Assembly: GCF_024691275.1 (NCBI RefSeq)
Contig: NZ_JAILNU010000063.1
Location: 1 to 44,362 of the forward strand
DNA length: 44,362 bases
Reading direction: 5' to 3'
Origin: Ruminococcus sp.
GTDB lineage: Bacteria > Bacillota > Clostridia > Oscillospirales > Ruminococcaceae
Shown: positions 37,372 to 44,362 of the stretch, piece by piece
How positions within the stretch are numbered: position 1 is the stretch's first letter
Layout: each line of letters begins with the position of its first letter
Program-made: the position numbers and the translations under genes
Notes under the pieces: model-generated
The model's database searches: none
The model's input: the letters and a program-made list of their open reading frames with translations, nothing else
Told to the model about the DNA's origin: nothing

Positions 37372-37737
37372 ATGGATTTGAAGAAAGATGGATACTTTAA
37401 AATAAAAAATACTTTTAAAGAGTTGTTATATTTAGATTTTGAAGAATGCAAACGAGAGTTGGATTATAATAATATTGCAAGAAACTATGATGATTATATA
37501 GAGTGTCATTTAGATGAAGATGAATATTTGATCCAAACTATTTTATTGGACTATGCTCTTAAGGAGTATTGTAATACAATACCTGACTTTTTCTGTAGAT
37601 CTGTTTTTATTCATATATTATTCTATGAAGATAAAGGTTCGCTTTTAAAACTGGACAGCATAGAAAAAGAGGATTTTTTGAATGTGTTAAATGAATTAAA
37701 CGATATAATTGATAGTAAAATAAGATATAAATATTGA
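37372..37737 (+). CDS. Small AT-rich protein of unknown function
   Basis: 121 residues, acidic, with many Asp, Glu, Tyr and Leu; predicted soluble and helical. I do not recognise it. GGGAG precedes the ATG at 37372. The codons are much richer in A and T than those of the aro and patatin genes on each side, which suggests recent arrival. Its size and composition recall orphan immunity proteins of polymorphic toxin systems, but no toxin gene is adjacent. Confidence 0.65.
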   Translation: MDLKKDGYFKIKNTFKELLYLDFEECKRELDYNNIARNYDDYIECHLDEDEYLIQTILLDYALKEYCNTIPDFFCRSVFIHILFYEDKGSLLKLDSIEKEDFLNVLNELNDIIDSKIRYKY

Positions 37738-37767
37738 TCACTAATAACTTGTAAAAGGAAGAACGAG

Positions 37768-38625
37768 ATGAAATACGGACTTGTACTTGAGGGCGGCGCA
37801 ATGCGCGGACTTTTTACCGCAGGCGTTATTGATGTCCTCATGGAAAATGATATAAAATTCGATTCAACTGTAGGAGTTTCAGCAGGTGCAGCTTTCGGCT
37901 GCAATTTCAAGTCGGGGCAGATACGCCGTGTTATCCGCTATAATACACGTTTCTGCAAGGACAAGCGATATTGCAGCAAACGCTCTCTTATCAAAACAGG
38001 AGATATGTTCGGGGCTGAGTTCTGTTACCACACTATCCCCGATAAGCTTGATGTATTTGACTTTCAGACATTCAACAGTTCGCCTATGGATTTCTGGGTA
38101 GTATGTACCGATGTGAATACAGGCAAGGCGGTATACCATAAATGCGGCCCTATCGACCACGACGAGCTGGAATGGATACGTGCTTCTGCTTCCATGCCAT
38201 TAGCTGCCCGTATAGTAGAGGTGGGCGGCTACAGACTTATGGACGGCGGCGTGGCAGACTCGATCCCGCTGAAGTTCATGGAGAGCCGCAATTGCGAAAA
38301 GAACGTGGTCGTGCTCACTCAGCCGCGTGATTATGTAAAAAAGCCTGTGAGTATTTTGCCGCTCATTAAGATGAAATACCGGAGCTTTCCGAAATTTATC
38401 GGAGCGGTGGCTGAACGCCATAAAATGTACAACAGCGAGCTGAAATACATAAGAAGTGCCGAGGAAGAGGGAAGAGCGCTGGTCATTGCACCGCCTGAGA
38501 CACTTCCTATAGGTCATATTGAGCATGATCCCGAGGTGCTGTTGGAGGTGTATCGCATCGGCAGGCGCGTCGCAAATGAGAATCTGGGAAAGATAAAGGA
38601 ATTCCTCGGTATCAGCGAGGAATAA
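37768..38625 (+). CDS. Patatin-like phospholipase (YjjU/RssA type)
   Basis: 285 residues. The oxyanion-hole motif GGAMRG (9-14), nucleophile Ser38 in GVSAGA and Asp159 in MDGG give the Ser-Asp dyad of patatins. It would hydrolyse acyl esters of lipids in the cytoplasm or at the membrane. AAGGAAG lies before the ATG. Followed by a terminator. Confidence 0.9.
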   Translation: MKYGLVLEGGAMRGLFTAGVIDVLMENDIKFDSTVGVSAGAAFGCNFKSGQIRRVIRYNTRFCKDKRYCSKRSLIKTGDMFGAEFCYHTIPDKLDVFDFQTFNSSPMDFWVVCTDVNTGKAVYHKCGPIDHDELEWIRASASMPLAARIVEVGGYRLMDGGVADSIPLKFMESRNCEKNVVVLTQPRDYVKKPVSILPLIKMKYRSFPKFIGAVAERHKMYNSELKYIRSAEEEGRALVIAPPETLPIGHIEHDPEVLLEVYRIGRRVANENLGKIKEFLGISEE

Positions 38626-38633
38626 ATGAAAAT

Positions 38634-38662
38634 GACCTGTTCGCTTTGAACAGGTCTGTTTG
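38634..38662. terminator. Terminator between patatin and bioY genes
   Basis: GACCTGTTC pairs with GAACAGGTC around GCTTT, followed by TGTTTGTT. The genes converge here. Confidence 0.8.
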
Positions 38663-39235
38663 TTATATTTTGATGTATTTTTTTACTCTGTCCGAGATGA
38701 TAAGCGATAAAACGAGCTTTATCAGATCGAAAGGAACGAAGGGGATAACACAGATCTTCAGTGCGCTGTAGAATGATATTCCGTTGTCGCCTTTTGAGTA
38801 TACGTACACGAACCAGAGTGTGCCGAACAGGTAACATACAGCAAGTCCAATGGTCATTAATATGACACGGACAACGAGTTTGCTGCTTATAAGTTTTGTG
38901 CCAAACCAGTAAATGAGGCATAGGATCAGATATCCGATAAGATAGCCGCCTGTTGGCCCTAAAATAACTCCTATACCGCTTTTGAAGCCTGCGAATACGG
39001 GAAGTCCGATGATACCGAGAAGAAGATACACGATAAATGAAAATGTGCCTTTTCTTCCACCGAGAATTCCGACGGCGCAGAATACTCCGAAGGTGTGCAA
39101 GGTTATGGGGACGGCTCCTATTGGTATTGATATCCATGCACATACTGTTATTATGGCTGCAAATAACGCAGTAAGTACAAGTTCTTTTGTGGTGAAACGG
39201 CTTTTACTGCCGTTCGATGATATGTTTTCGCTCAT
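38663..39235 (-). CDS. bioY: Biotin transporter substrate-binding subunit (S component)
   Basis: 190 residues with about six transmembrane helices. The BioY signature is visible in LTALFAAIITVCAWISIPIGAVPITLHTFGVF and YLLLGIIGLPVFAGFKSGIGVILGPTGGYLIGY. It binds biotin and works with an ECF energising module encoded elsewhere. The ATG at 39235 has AAAGGAG 9 bases upstream; an upstream start at 39286 lies in the operator. Expression should be repressed by BirA through the operator at 39280-39311. Confidence 0.95.
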   Translation of the reverse strand: MSENISSNGSKSRFTTKELVLTALFAAIITVCAWISIPIGAVPITLHTFGVFCAVGILGGRKGTFSFIVYLLLGIIGLPVFAGFKSGIGVILGPTGGYLIGYLILCLIYWFGTKLISSKLVVRVILMTIGLAVCYLFGTLWFVYVYSKGDNGISFYSALKICVIPFVPFDLIKLVLSLIISDRVKKYIKI

Positions 39236-39257
39236 ATTCAAAATCTCCTTTAATGAC

Positions 39258-39286
39258 ATTATATCACATGAAGCAAGTATTGTCAA
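39258..39286 (-). promoter_or_regulatory. bioY: bioY promoter
   Basis: On the minus strand TTGACA, 17-base spacer, TATAAT. The -35 lies within the left half of the BirA-type operator. Confidence 0.88.
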
Positions 39287-39311
39287 CCTTAAATTCGAAA
39301 TAGGTTGACGA
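39280..39311. promoter_or_regulatory. BirA-type biotin operator
   Basis: TTGTCAACC, 14 bases, GGTTGACGA. The inner GTCAACC/GGTTGAC arms are exact, matching the half-sites and spacing of BirA operators in Firmicutes. It covers the -35 of bioY. Confidence 0.85.
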
Positions 39312-39345
39312 TAATATTGCGTATACTATAAAGGATTTTTTGTGA

Positions 39346-39471
39346 ATGTTGCTATTTTGAAATTTTTATGTTATAATCACGGAGTCCGCGCCGTCTTTTT
39401 TGCGGCGAAGTTCAAAGCAGCGGAAAGATTTTTTCGCGTATGTTGCTATTTTGAAATTTATGTGTTATAAT
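39346..39471 (+). promoter_or_regulatory. Duplicated promoter of the P-type ATPase gene
   Basis: Two 32-base direct repeats (39346-39377 and 39440-39471) match at 30 positions. Each holds TTGCTA, 17 bases, TATAAT. Between them is a GC-rich segment with GCGCCG/CGGCG pairing. Confidence 0.72.
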
Positions 39472-39510
39472 AATATATAAATACAATTTTGAAAGGTGAT
39501 TTCTCTAATA

Positions 39511-41889
39511 ATGAAAACCAGTGAATTCCGTGATGTGGTGATCCCTGATCGTATCAAAGCTGATTTTAATGTGGGTCTCACCTCGGCTCAGGTCGAGGAA
39601 AGAGTTGAGGCAGGGCTGGACAACAAGCCTGTTGAGTCCCCGTCTAAAACGGTCAAGGAAATACTTATTGATAACCTCTGCACTTATTTTAACCTTATAT
39701 TCGTCATTCTTTCAGTATTGCTCATAATTGTCGGCTCGTACCGTGATCTTTCCTTTATGCCTATAATCATTGCAAATGCTCTGACGGGTATTATACAGGA
39801 GCTTCGTTCAAAGTCGGTACTTGATAAGATAAAAGTGCTCAATGCACCTGTGACAACTGTTGTTCGTGACGGAGAAGTCAAAACGGTTCCCTCAAAGGAT
39901 CTTGTACGCGATGATATTGTCGTATTCAAGGCGGGAAATCAGATAAGCGCTGATGCGATAGTTGTGGACGGAAATGTAGCGGTAAACGAATCCCTGCTCA
40001 CAGGCGAATCGGACGAGATTACCAAGAAGCCCGGTGATAAACTTATGTCGGGAAGCTACATAGTTTCGGGATCATGTCGTGCAAGACTTGAAAAGGTCGG
40101 CAAGGAATCATACATCTCCAAGCTCACATTGCAGGCTAAAAAGTCCAGAAAGGGCGAGCAGTCCGAAATGATACGTTCGCTCAACAGGATCGTTAAGTTT
40201 GCAGGCTTTGCGATAATCCCTATCGGAAGCATACTTTTTTATCAGGCATACTATTTAAACCATGATTCAATTCGCGCAAGTGTTCAGTCCATGGTCGCTG
40301 CGGTTATAGGCATGATACCTGAGGGACTTTTCCTTCTTGCCAGCGTTACACTTGTTATAAGTACAATGAAGCTTGCTCTCGGAAAAGTACTTGTTCACGA
40401 CATGAAGTGTATAGAGACTCTCGCCCGTGTAAATGTACTGTGTGTCGATAAGACCGGAACTATCACCGAAAATGAGATGTCCGTATCCGAGCTTGTTAAG
40501 GTGAGCGATGACTATACGGAAGAAAATGTGAGGGGACTGCTCAGTGATTTTGCGGCTTCTCAGGACGCAGACAATCAGACTATGGCGGCTGTGAAGAATT
40601 ACTTCCACAGTCCTACGGGCAGAGGAGCTATCTCAACAACGGGCTTCTCTTCGGAATTCAAATACAGCAGTGTAACATTTGAATGCGGATCATTTATAAT
40701 GGGTGCTCCCGAGTTCATTCTCAAGGGAGAGATAGCTCATTACAGCAATATTATAGATCAGTACAGCCGCAGGGGAAACCGTGTTATAGCTTTTGGAAAG
40801 TACGAGGGCGTACCGGATGGAAAGGCTCTCACAGCTCCTGTAAAGCCGTTATGCTTCATTATGATGTCAAATCCTATCCGTGAGAACGCTCCCGAAACAT
40901 TCAAGTATTTTGCAGATCAGGGCGTTGACATAAAGGTTATATCAGGCGACAATCCTGTAACTGTCTCGGAGGTCGCTAAGCAGGCAGGTATCAGAAATGC
41001 TGCCGACTATGTTGACGCAACTACCCTGACAAATGATGCGGCTATAAAGGATGCTGTTATGCGTTATACAGTCTTCGGACGAGTTACTCCCGAACAGAAG
41101 CGCAAGTTCGTGAAGGCACTGAAAAAAGCAGGCAAGACCGTTGCAATGACAGGTGACGGTGTAAATGACGTTCTCGCACTCAAAGATGCCGACTGCTCGG
41201 TCGCAATGGCTTCGGGAAGTGACGCGGCAGCTCAGGCAGCTCAGCTTGTGCTGTTGGAGTCGGATTTCTCAAAGATGCCTGATGTTGTTGCTGAGGGCAG
41301 AAAGGTCGTAAATAATCTTGAACGTTCGGGAAGTCTGTTCATAGTAAAGAATATATTCTCGCTGATAATCTCGGTACTGTTCATATTCTTCGGACTTGCT
41401 TACCCACTGAAGCCTGCGCAGATATCACTGATAAGTATGTTTACGATCGGTCTTCCGGCGTTCTTCCTGTCACAGATGCCGAACCGTGAACTTATCAAAG
41501 GCAGATTTATCATGAATATCCTGCTGAAAGCGCTTCCTGCTGCTCTCACGGACGTACTTGTGGTCTGTGCGATGGTGTACTTCGGCAATATATTCAACGT
41601 AGCGCCTACCGATATCGCAACTGCTTCGACCATACTTATGAGTATCGTCGGCATGATGATAGTTTTGCAGATATGCAAGCCTATGGACGTTTACAAGATG
41701 TGGATGTGGATACTCTGCGGAGTCGGACTTGTTTGCTGTATGATATTCGTCAGCAAGCTCTTTGACATCACATCAATGTCAAACAGATGTATCCTTCTTT
41801 GCGTGAACTTCTCCATAATCGCTGAACCCTGTCTGCGTTATCTTACAATAGCAATGAAAAAGATACAGGATTTCTTCATAAAAGAATAA
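39511..41889 (+). CDS. Cation-transporting P-type ATPase (P2, Ca/Mg type)
   Basis: 792 residues. Actuator motif TGES (164-167), membrane motif PEGL (270-273), phosphorylated Asp313 in CVDKTGTITENE, hinge motif TGDGVNDVLALKDAD (about 542-556), and ten or so transmembrane helices. The PEGL rather than CPC motif excludes a heavy-metal P1B pump and points to calcium or magnesium; mycobacterial CtpE is the closest type I know. GGTGAT lies 10 bases before the ATG at 39511. GTG at 39496 is an alternative start. Confidence 0.92.
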   Translation: MKTSEFRDVVIPDRIKADFNVGLTSAQVEERVEAGLDNKPVESPSKTVKEILIDNLCTYFNLIFVILSVLLIIVGSYRDLSFMPIIIANALTGIIQELRSKSVLDKIKVLNAPVTTVVRDGEVKTVPSKDLVRDDIVVFKAGNQISADAIVVDGNVAVNESLLTGESDEITKKPGDKLMSGSYIVSGSCRARLEKVGKESYISKLTLQAKKSRKGEQSEMIRSLNRIVKFAGFAIIPIGSILFYQAYYLNHDSIRASVQSMVAAVIGMIPEGLFLLASVTLVISTMKLALGKVLVHDMKCIETLARVNVLCVDKTGTITENEMSVSELVKVSDDYTEENVRGLLSDFAASQDADNQTMAAVKNYFHSPTGRGAISTTGFSSEFKYSSVTFECGSFIMGAPEFILKGEIAHYSNIIDQYSRRGNRVIAFGKYEGVPDGKALTAPVKPLCFIMMSNPIRENAPETFKYFADQGVDIKVISGDNPVTVSEVAKQAGIRNAADYVDATTLTNDAAIKDAVMRYTVFGRVTPEQKRKFVKALKKAGKTVAMTGDGVNDVLALKDADCSVAMASGSDAAAQAAQLVLLESDFSKMPDVVAEGRKVVNNLERSGSLFIVKNIFSLIISVLFIFFGLAYPLKPAQISLISMFTIGLPAFFLSQMPNRELIKGRFIMNILLKALPAALTDVLVVCAMVYFGNIFNVAPTDIATASTILMSIVGMMIVLQICKPMDVYKMWMWILCGVGLVCCMIFVSKLFDITSMSNRCILLCVNFSIIAEPCLRYLTIAMKKIQDFFIKE

Positions 41890-41893
41890 AAAG

Positions 41894-41922
41894 AAAGGCA
41901 GTTCCGAACGAACTGCCTTTTC
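41894..41922. terminator. Terminator between ATPase and HMA genes
   Basis: AAAGGCAGTTC pairs with GAACTGCCTTT around CGAAC, between converging genes. Confidence 0.9.
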
Positions 41923-41924
41923 TG

Positions 41925-42176
41925 TTACTTTCTGCCGAATAGTCCTTTTTTCACGTATGGCTCAGATGTGATCCCGAGAACCTTGTATCCGTCTTTTTCG
42001 ATTGTTTCGGTCAGAAGAGCGCTGTCAAGAGCTTCTTCTGAGATGACTTCGGTCTGTCCCTTGCTGTGGGAGGATTCGACCTTTTTAACCTTGAAAGCGT
42101 TGCGTATAGCGTCATTTACGTGAGATTCGCACATTCCGCACATCATACCTTCAACTTTAATGACAGTCTTTATCAT
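41925..42176 (-). CDS. Heavy-metal-associated (HMA) domain protein, CopZ-like
   Basis: 83 residues. A single HMA fold with the metal motif GMMCGMCESH (Cys13, Cys16), as in copper chaperones, and a basic C-terminal tail (VKKGLFGRK). It probably carries copper or another soft metal. The converging ATPase is not a P1B pump, so no partner is encoded here. TAGGAGCTGAT precedes the ATG. Confidence 0.88.
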   Translation of the reverse strand: MIKTVIKVEGMMCGMCESHVNDAIRNAFKVKKVESSHSKGQTEVISEEALDSALLTETIEKDGYKVLGITSEPYVKKGLFGRK

Positions 42177-42215
42177 ATTATCAGCTCCTAATTGTTAGAT
42201 TATGCTGACATATAT

Positions 42216-42244
42216 ATTTTACCTCTTTTGGATTTTTTTGTCAA
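42216..42244 (-). promoter_or_regulatory. Promoter of the HMA gene
   Basis: On the minus strand TTGACA, 17-base spacer, TAAAAT. Confidence 0.75.
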
Positions 42245-42343
42245 GCTTTTAGTACAGAAAGTTAATATGTTTGTTGGGGATACTATTAGTTTGCCTGATT
42301 GTGATAAAACGAGTAAAATTTTGTAAGTTTTTACGATTTTGAC

Positions 42344-42373
42344 TTGACTTTTTGATTTGAAATATGGTAAAAT
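42344..42373 (+). promoter_or_regulatory. Promoter of the M23 peptidase gene
   Basis: TTGACT, 18-base spacer, TAAAAT. Confidence 0.65.
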
Positions 42374-42417
42374 ATATATAACGTTTTGATTCTTAGTTTT
42401 GTAAAGGAGAAAACATT

Positions 42418-43746
42418 ATGAAGAATTTATTCATGAGGGCATCTGCTATTCTTTTGTCCATAGCTTTTATCTTTACAGTTCAACTATACATACCTTCAAA
42501 TATAGATGCTCATGCAGCAGTTTATGCTGTATGGCCTGCTGAACCGAAGTACAAAAATATCACGACATATTTTGATCCTGCAAGAAATTCAAATGATAAT
42601 TCGGGATATCACAATGCCATTGATATCGAAGCTGCGGGAGGAAGCAATATTTATGCAGCCTGCGGCGGTGAGGTCATCTCGGCTGACTGGAAGGGCGACT
42701 ACGGATATCTGGTAATTCTTTATCATGCCGATCTTGGTGTATATACCTTCTATGCTCATGCATCACAGGTGCTTACAAGTGCAGGTGCTAAGGTGAAGCA
42801 GGGGGATACAATTGCAAAGGTTGGAAGCACAGGCAATTCCTCTGGAAATCACATACATTTCGGTGTCTGTAATACTCTCGTGGGCGGATATCCTGCACGT
42901 ACCTATTATGACCCGCTCACTTATTTTACATATTCCGACAACAACGGTGAGAACAATAACGGTGCACAGATCCCGAATGAAAAAACTCCGTCGTGCAGCT
43001 GTTCTGACAAGTATGCAGGAACATACACAACGAAAAATGTAGTTACTTACCTTAATATAAGAGCTGACCACAGCACAAATTCCGCTGTTGTGGGAACAAT
43101 CCCCGCAAATGCTGTATTTACAGTCACAATGGGCGACGGCAAGTGGGCTCACGTAGAGTATAACGGAGTTAAAGGCTTTGCTTCCATGGATTATATGCAG
43201 CTTAAAGAGAAGAATCCTGAGATAAAGTCGGATATGAAGATAACCGGTGTAACAGCTCCCGAGGGCGAGCTTGAGCTTGGAAAGCCGTTCAGCATCAGAG
43301 GCGTAATAACCTCGGCTCTGCCCATAAAGAAGGTCTACGGAGGCGTTTATTTCCGAAACGGTGAGGCTACCAGCCAGTGCGTTGAAGCAGCTCCGAATAC
43401 AGAAAAGTACGATCTGTCGACATTTTTTGACAATAATGTGATCTTTGGCGTTCTCAAGTCAGGGGAATACACATATAAGATAACAGCTGAGGATACAAGC
43501 GGCACGGTATATTACCTTGTTACAAGCGAGTTCACGATCGCGGAAGACAAGCCGCTTCTTGGTGACCTGAACGGCGACGGAGTCCTTAACGTCAGTGATG
43601 CAGTTATCCTTCAGAATTATCTCCTCAAACGCACAGATGATTTCAGCAGGGAACAGTTTATGCTCACAGATATGAACGGCGACGGAAGTGTTGATGTTTT
43701 TGATCTTGTAGAGCTTAAAAAAGCTATCCTCAATACGGCTGAATAA
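42418..43746 (+). CDS. Secreted M23 peptidase with SH3 domain and dockerin
   Basis: 442 residues. Signal peptide about 1-34. The LytM/M23 zinc peptidase domain (about 50-170) has His65 and Asp69 in YHNAID, His114, and His145/His147 in NHIHFG, the usual HxxxD...HxH ligands. A bacterial SH3 domain follows (about 205-262, YLNIRADHSTNSAVVGTI), then an Ig-like domain (about 275-375) and a dockerin (about 380-440) with GDLNGDGVLNVSDAV and TDMNGDGSVDVFDLV. It would cut peptidoglycan peptide bridges from a scaffold-bound position. This dockerin differs from those of the GH2 and PL11 enzymes. GGAGAAAAC precedes the ATG. Confidence 0.93.
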   Translation: MKNLFMRASAILLSIAFIFTVQLYIPSNIDAHAAVYAVWPAEPKYKNITTYFDPARNSNDNSGYHNAIDIEAAGGSNIYAACGGEVISADWKGDYGYLVILYHADLGVYTFYAHASQVLTSAGAKVKQGDTIAKVGSTGNSSGNHIHFGVCNTLVGGYPARTYYDPLTYFTYSDNNGENNNGAQIPNEKTPSCSCSDKYAGTYTTKNVVTYLNIRADHSTNSAVVGTIPANAVFTVTMGDGKWAHVEYNGVKGFASMDYMQLKEKNPEIKSDMKITGVTAPEGELELGKPFSIRGVITSALPIKKVYGGVYFRNGEATSQCVEAAPNTEKYDLSTFFDNNVIFGVLKSGEYTYKITAEDTSGTVYYLVTSEFTIAEDKPLLGDLNGDGVLNVSDAVILQNYLLKRTDDFSREQFMLTDMNGDGSVDVFDLVELKKAILNTAE

Positions 43747-43907
43747 GAAGCAGTAATAAATGAAATGGGGGAGTATTTTTTAATTCATGCTTATCATAGA
43801 ACTAAGCCTTTAGCTATTAACCAATGAGTTGCCTTAGTCTGAGGAATAACGGCTGCGGCTGTATTACACATTTCTTCTTACCTATTTCAATTTACAGTAT
43901 ATGAATG

Positions 43908-43952
43908 ATATCCCGATTACGGTTCAGAAGCTGCTTTCGGGATATTTTTTTT
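43908..43952 (+). terminator. Terminator-like hairpin after the M23 gene
   Basis: ATATCCCGA pairs with TCGGGATAT and is followed by eight T residues. It lies about 160 bases after the stop codon. Confidence 0.75.
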
Positions 43953-43983
43953 GCAGTAAAAAAGCCGCAGCAGAATAAGCGGC

Positions 43984-44131
43984 GTACTCATATAGAAACT
44001 TTACACGAAATTATCGGGGGAAACCTTTCTGAGGAAAGGTTCCTCTGACCGAGGCGTTCCCCTTTGTCACTGCGTGACATCTCCCCGCACTGCGGGGAGT
44101 CAACCCCGTATCCCTTTCCAAAGACTTTTAA
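43984..44131 (+). repeat. Dispersed palindromic repeat, copy 2 with insertion
   Basis: Same framework as 355-448 in opposite orientation: GTACTCATA, AGAAACTTTACAC, AACCTTTCTGAGGAAAGGTT, CCAAAGACTTTT. About 50 extra bases between the hairpin and the end contain two more hairpins, TGTCACTGCGTGACA and CTCCCCGCACTGCGGGGAG. Confidence 0.78.
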
Positions 44132-44134
44132 CAC

Positions 44135-44215
44135 GAATTTTTCTCTGATAGGGCGCTCCCTGCAAAACTTGCAGGGCTTTTTTATTGCTTTGAGCGCCCT
44201 ATCTGCGAAAAATTC
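44135..44215. repeat. Nested palindrome, MITE-like
   Basis: Outer arms of 24 bases (GAATTTTT...ATAGGGCGCTC and its complement) match at 22 positions. Inside is CCCTGCAA/TTGCAGGG followed by a T-run, so the middle also resembles a terminator. Confidence 0.65.
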
Positions 44216-44231
44216 AAGCCGGAATATGTAT

Positions 44232-44342
44232 GCTAAAATAAAACTGAGCCAGTTAGCCTCAAAATGATAATAAAAAAATGAGCCACTAAAATAAAAATCC
44301 TGTATAATAAGAGAAAGAGCTTGTGTACAGGAGGAACAAGGA
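44232..44342 (+). mobile_element. Possible left end of an insertion sequence
   Basis: CTAAAATAAAA occurs at 44232 and 44286, and TGAGCCA at 44245 and 44279, directly ahead of a strong ribosome binding site and a truncated gene. Several short direct repeats at an end are a feature of IS21-type elements. The boundary and family are inferred. Confidence 0.35.
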
Positions 44343-44362
44343 GTGGCAATAGCAATGGAGAT
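44343..44362 (+). CDS. Start of a gene cut by the window edge
   Basis: GTG start (or ATG at 44355) behind AGGAGGAACAAGGAG. Only MAIAME is visible. It may be the transposase of the suspected insertion sequence. Confidence 0.4.

Larger units (their letters stand above)
43747..44342. other. Gene-free region rich in repeats
   Basis: No convincing coding frame. It holds a heptamer-type tract (43806-43826), a terminator (43908-43952), dispersed repeat copy 2 (43984-44131), a nested palindrome (44135-44215) and repeats leading to a possible insertion element (44232-44342). Confidence 0.65.

Noticed and set aside
41925-42176. HMA protein as chaperone for the adjacent P-type ATPase
   Set aside because: The ATPase has PEGL, not the CPC motif of copper pumps, and the genes converge with a shared terminator, so no partnership is supported.

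Overview
The window looks like a chromosome segment of a cellulosome-forming Ruminococcus, probably close to R. flavefaciens. The basis is three secreted proteins with C-terminal dockerins (a GH2 beta-galactosidase, a PL11 rhamnogalacturonan lyase and an M23 peptidase), Thr-rich linkers, moderate base composition with strong Shine-Dalgarno sites, and Firmicutes-type gene families. The species is inferred, not proven.

Layout. 1-0.5 kb: a transposase C-terminus and a dispersed palindromic repeat. 0.5-4.8 kb (-): dockerin GH2 beta-galactosidase. 5-9.5 kb: small alarmone synthetase, a free-standing GyrI-like protein, an AraC regulator with its own GyrI-like domain, a secreted leucine-rich-repeat protein and a TipAS-type MerR regulator. 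9.8-12.6 kb: PL11 lyase with a dockerin. 12.8-16.4 kb: methyltransferase, GNAT, a cytoplasmic GH13 amylase fused to DUF1653, and an HD-domain protein. 16.8-18.3 kb: guaA behind a structured leader.

18.5-21.3 kb is the highlight: a compact type V-F CRISPR locus. It holds a 443-residue Cas12f1-like nuclease with all three RuvC carboxylates and a zinc ribbon, a tracrRNA-like structured region, and an array of 21 repeats and 20 spacers. There are no cas1, cas2 or cas4 genes in the window. The repeat on the minus strand ends in GGAATGCAAC, as in known Cas12f arrays, so crRNA probably runs towards the effector gene while tracrRNA runs from the opposite side. The 3' end of the tracrRNA may be the outermost repeat itself.

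21.6-27.4 kb: AraC regulator, a zinc-ribbon/TIR/membrane protein, an amidohydrolase, a GH25 lysozyme lipoprotein, a DUF4062 protein and tRNA-Ala(CGC). 27.6-33 kb: a GT-C type membrane glycosyltransferase, two metallophosphoesterases and a degenerate-GGDEF/EAL phosphodiesterase. 33.3-37.3 kb: shikimate operon aroB-aroA-aroC plus a DUF4364 protein. 37.4-42.2 kb: a small AT-rich orphan, a patatin-like lipase, bioY under a clear BirA-type operator, a P-type cation ATPase behind a duplicated promoter, and an HMA metallochaperone. 42.4-43.7 kb: dockerin M23 peptidase. 43.7 kb to the end: dispersed repeats and what may be the left end of an insertion sequence.

Together, the dockerin enzymes would join an extracellular cellulosome for pectin and galactoside breakdown, the GH13 enzyme handles intracellular glucans, and the Cas12f locus, with the TIR and DUF4062 proteins as weaker candidates, forms a possible defence neighbourhood. 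All functions are read from motifs; no database search was run.
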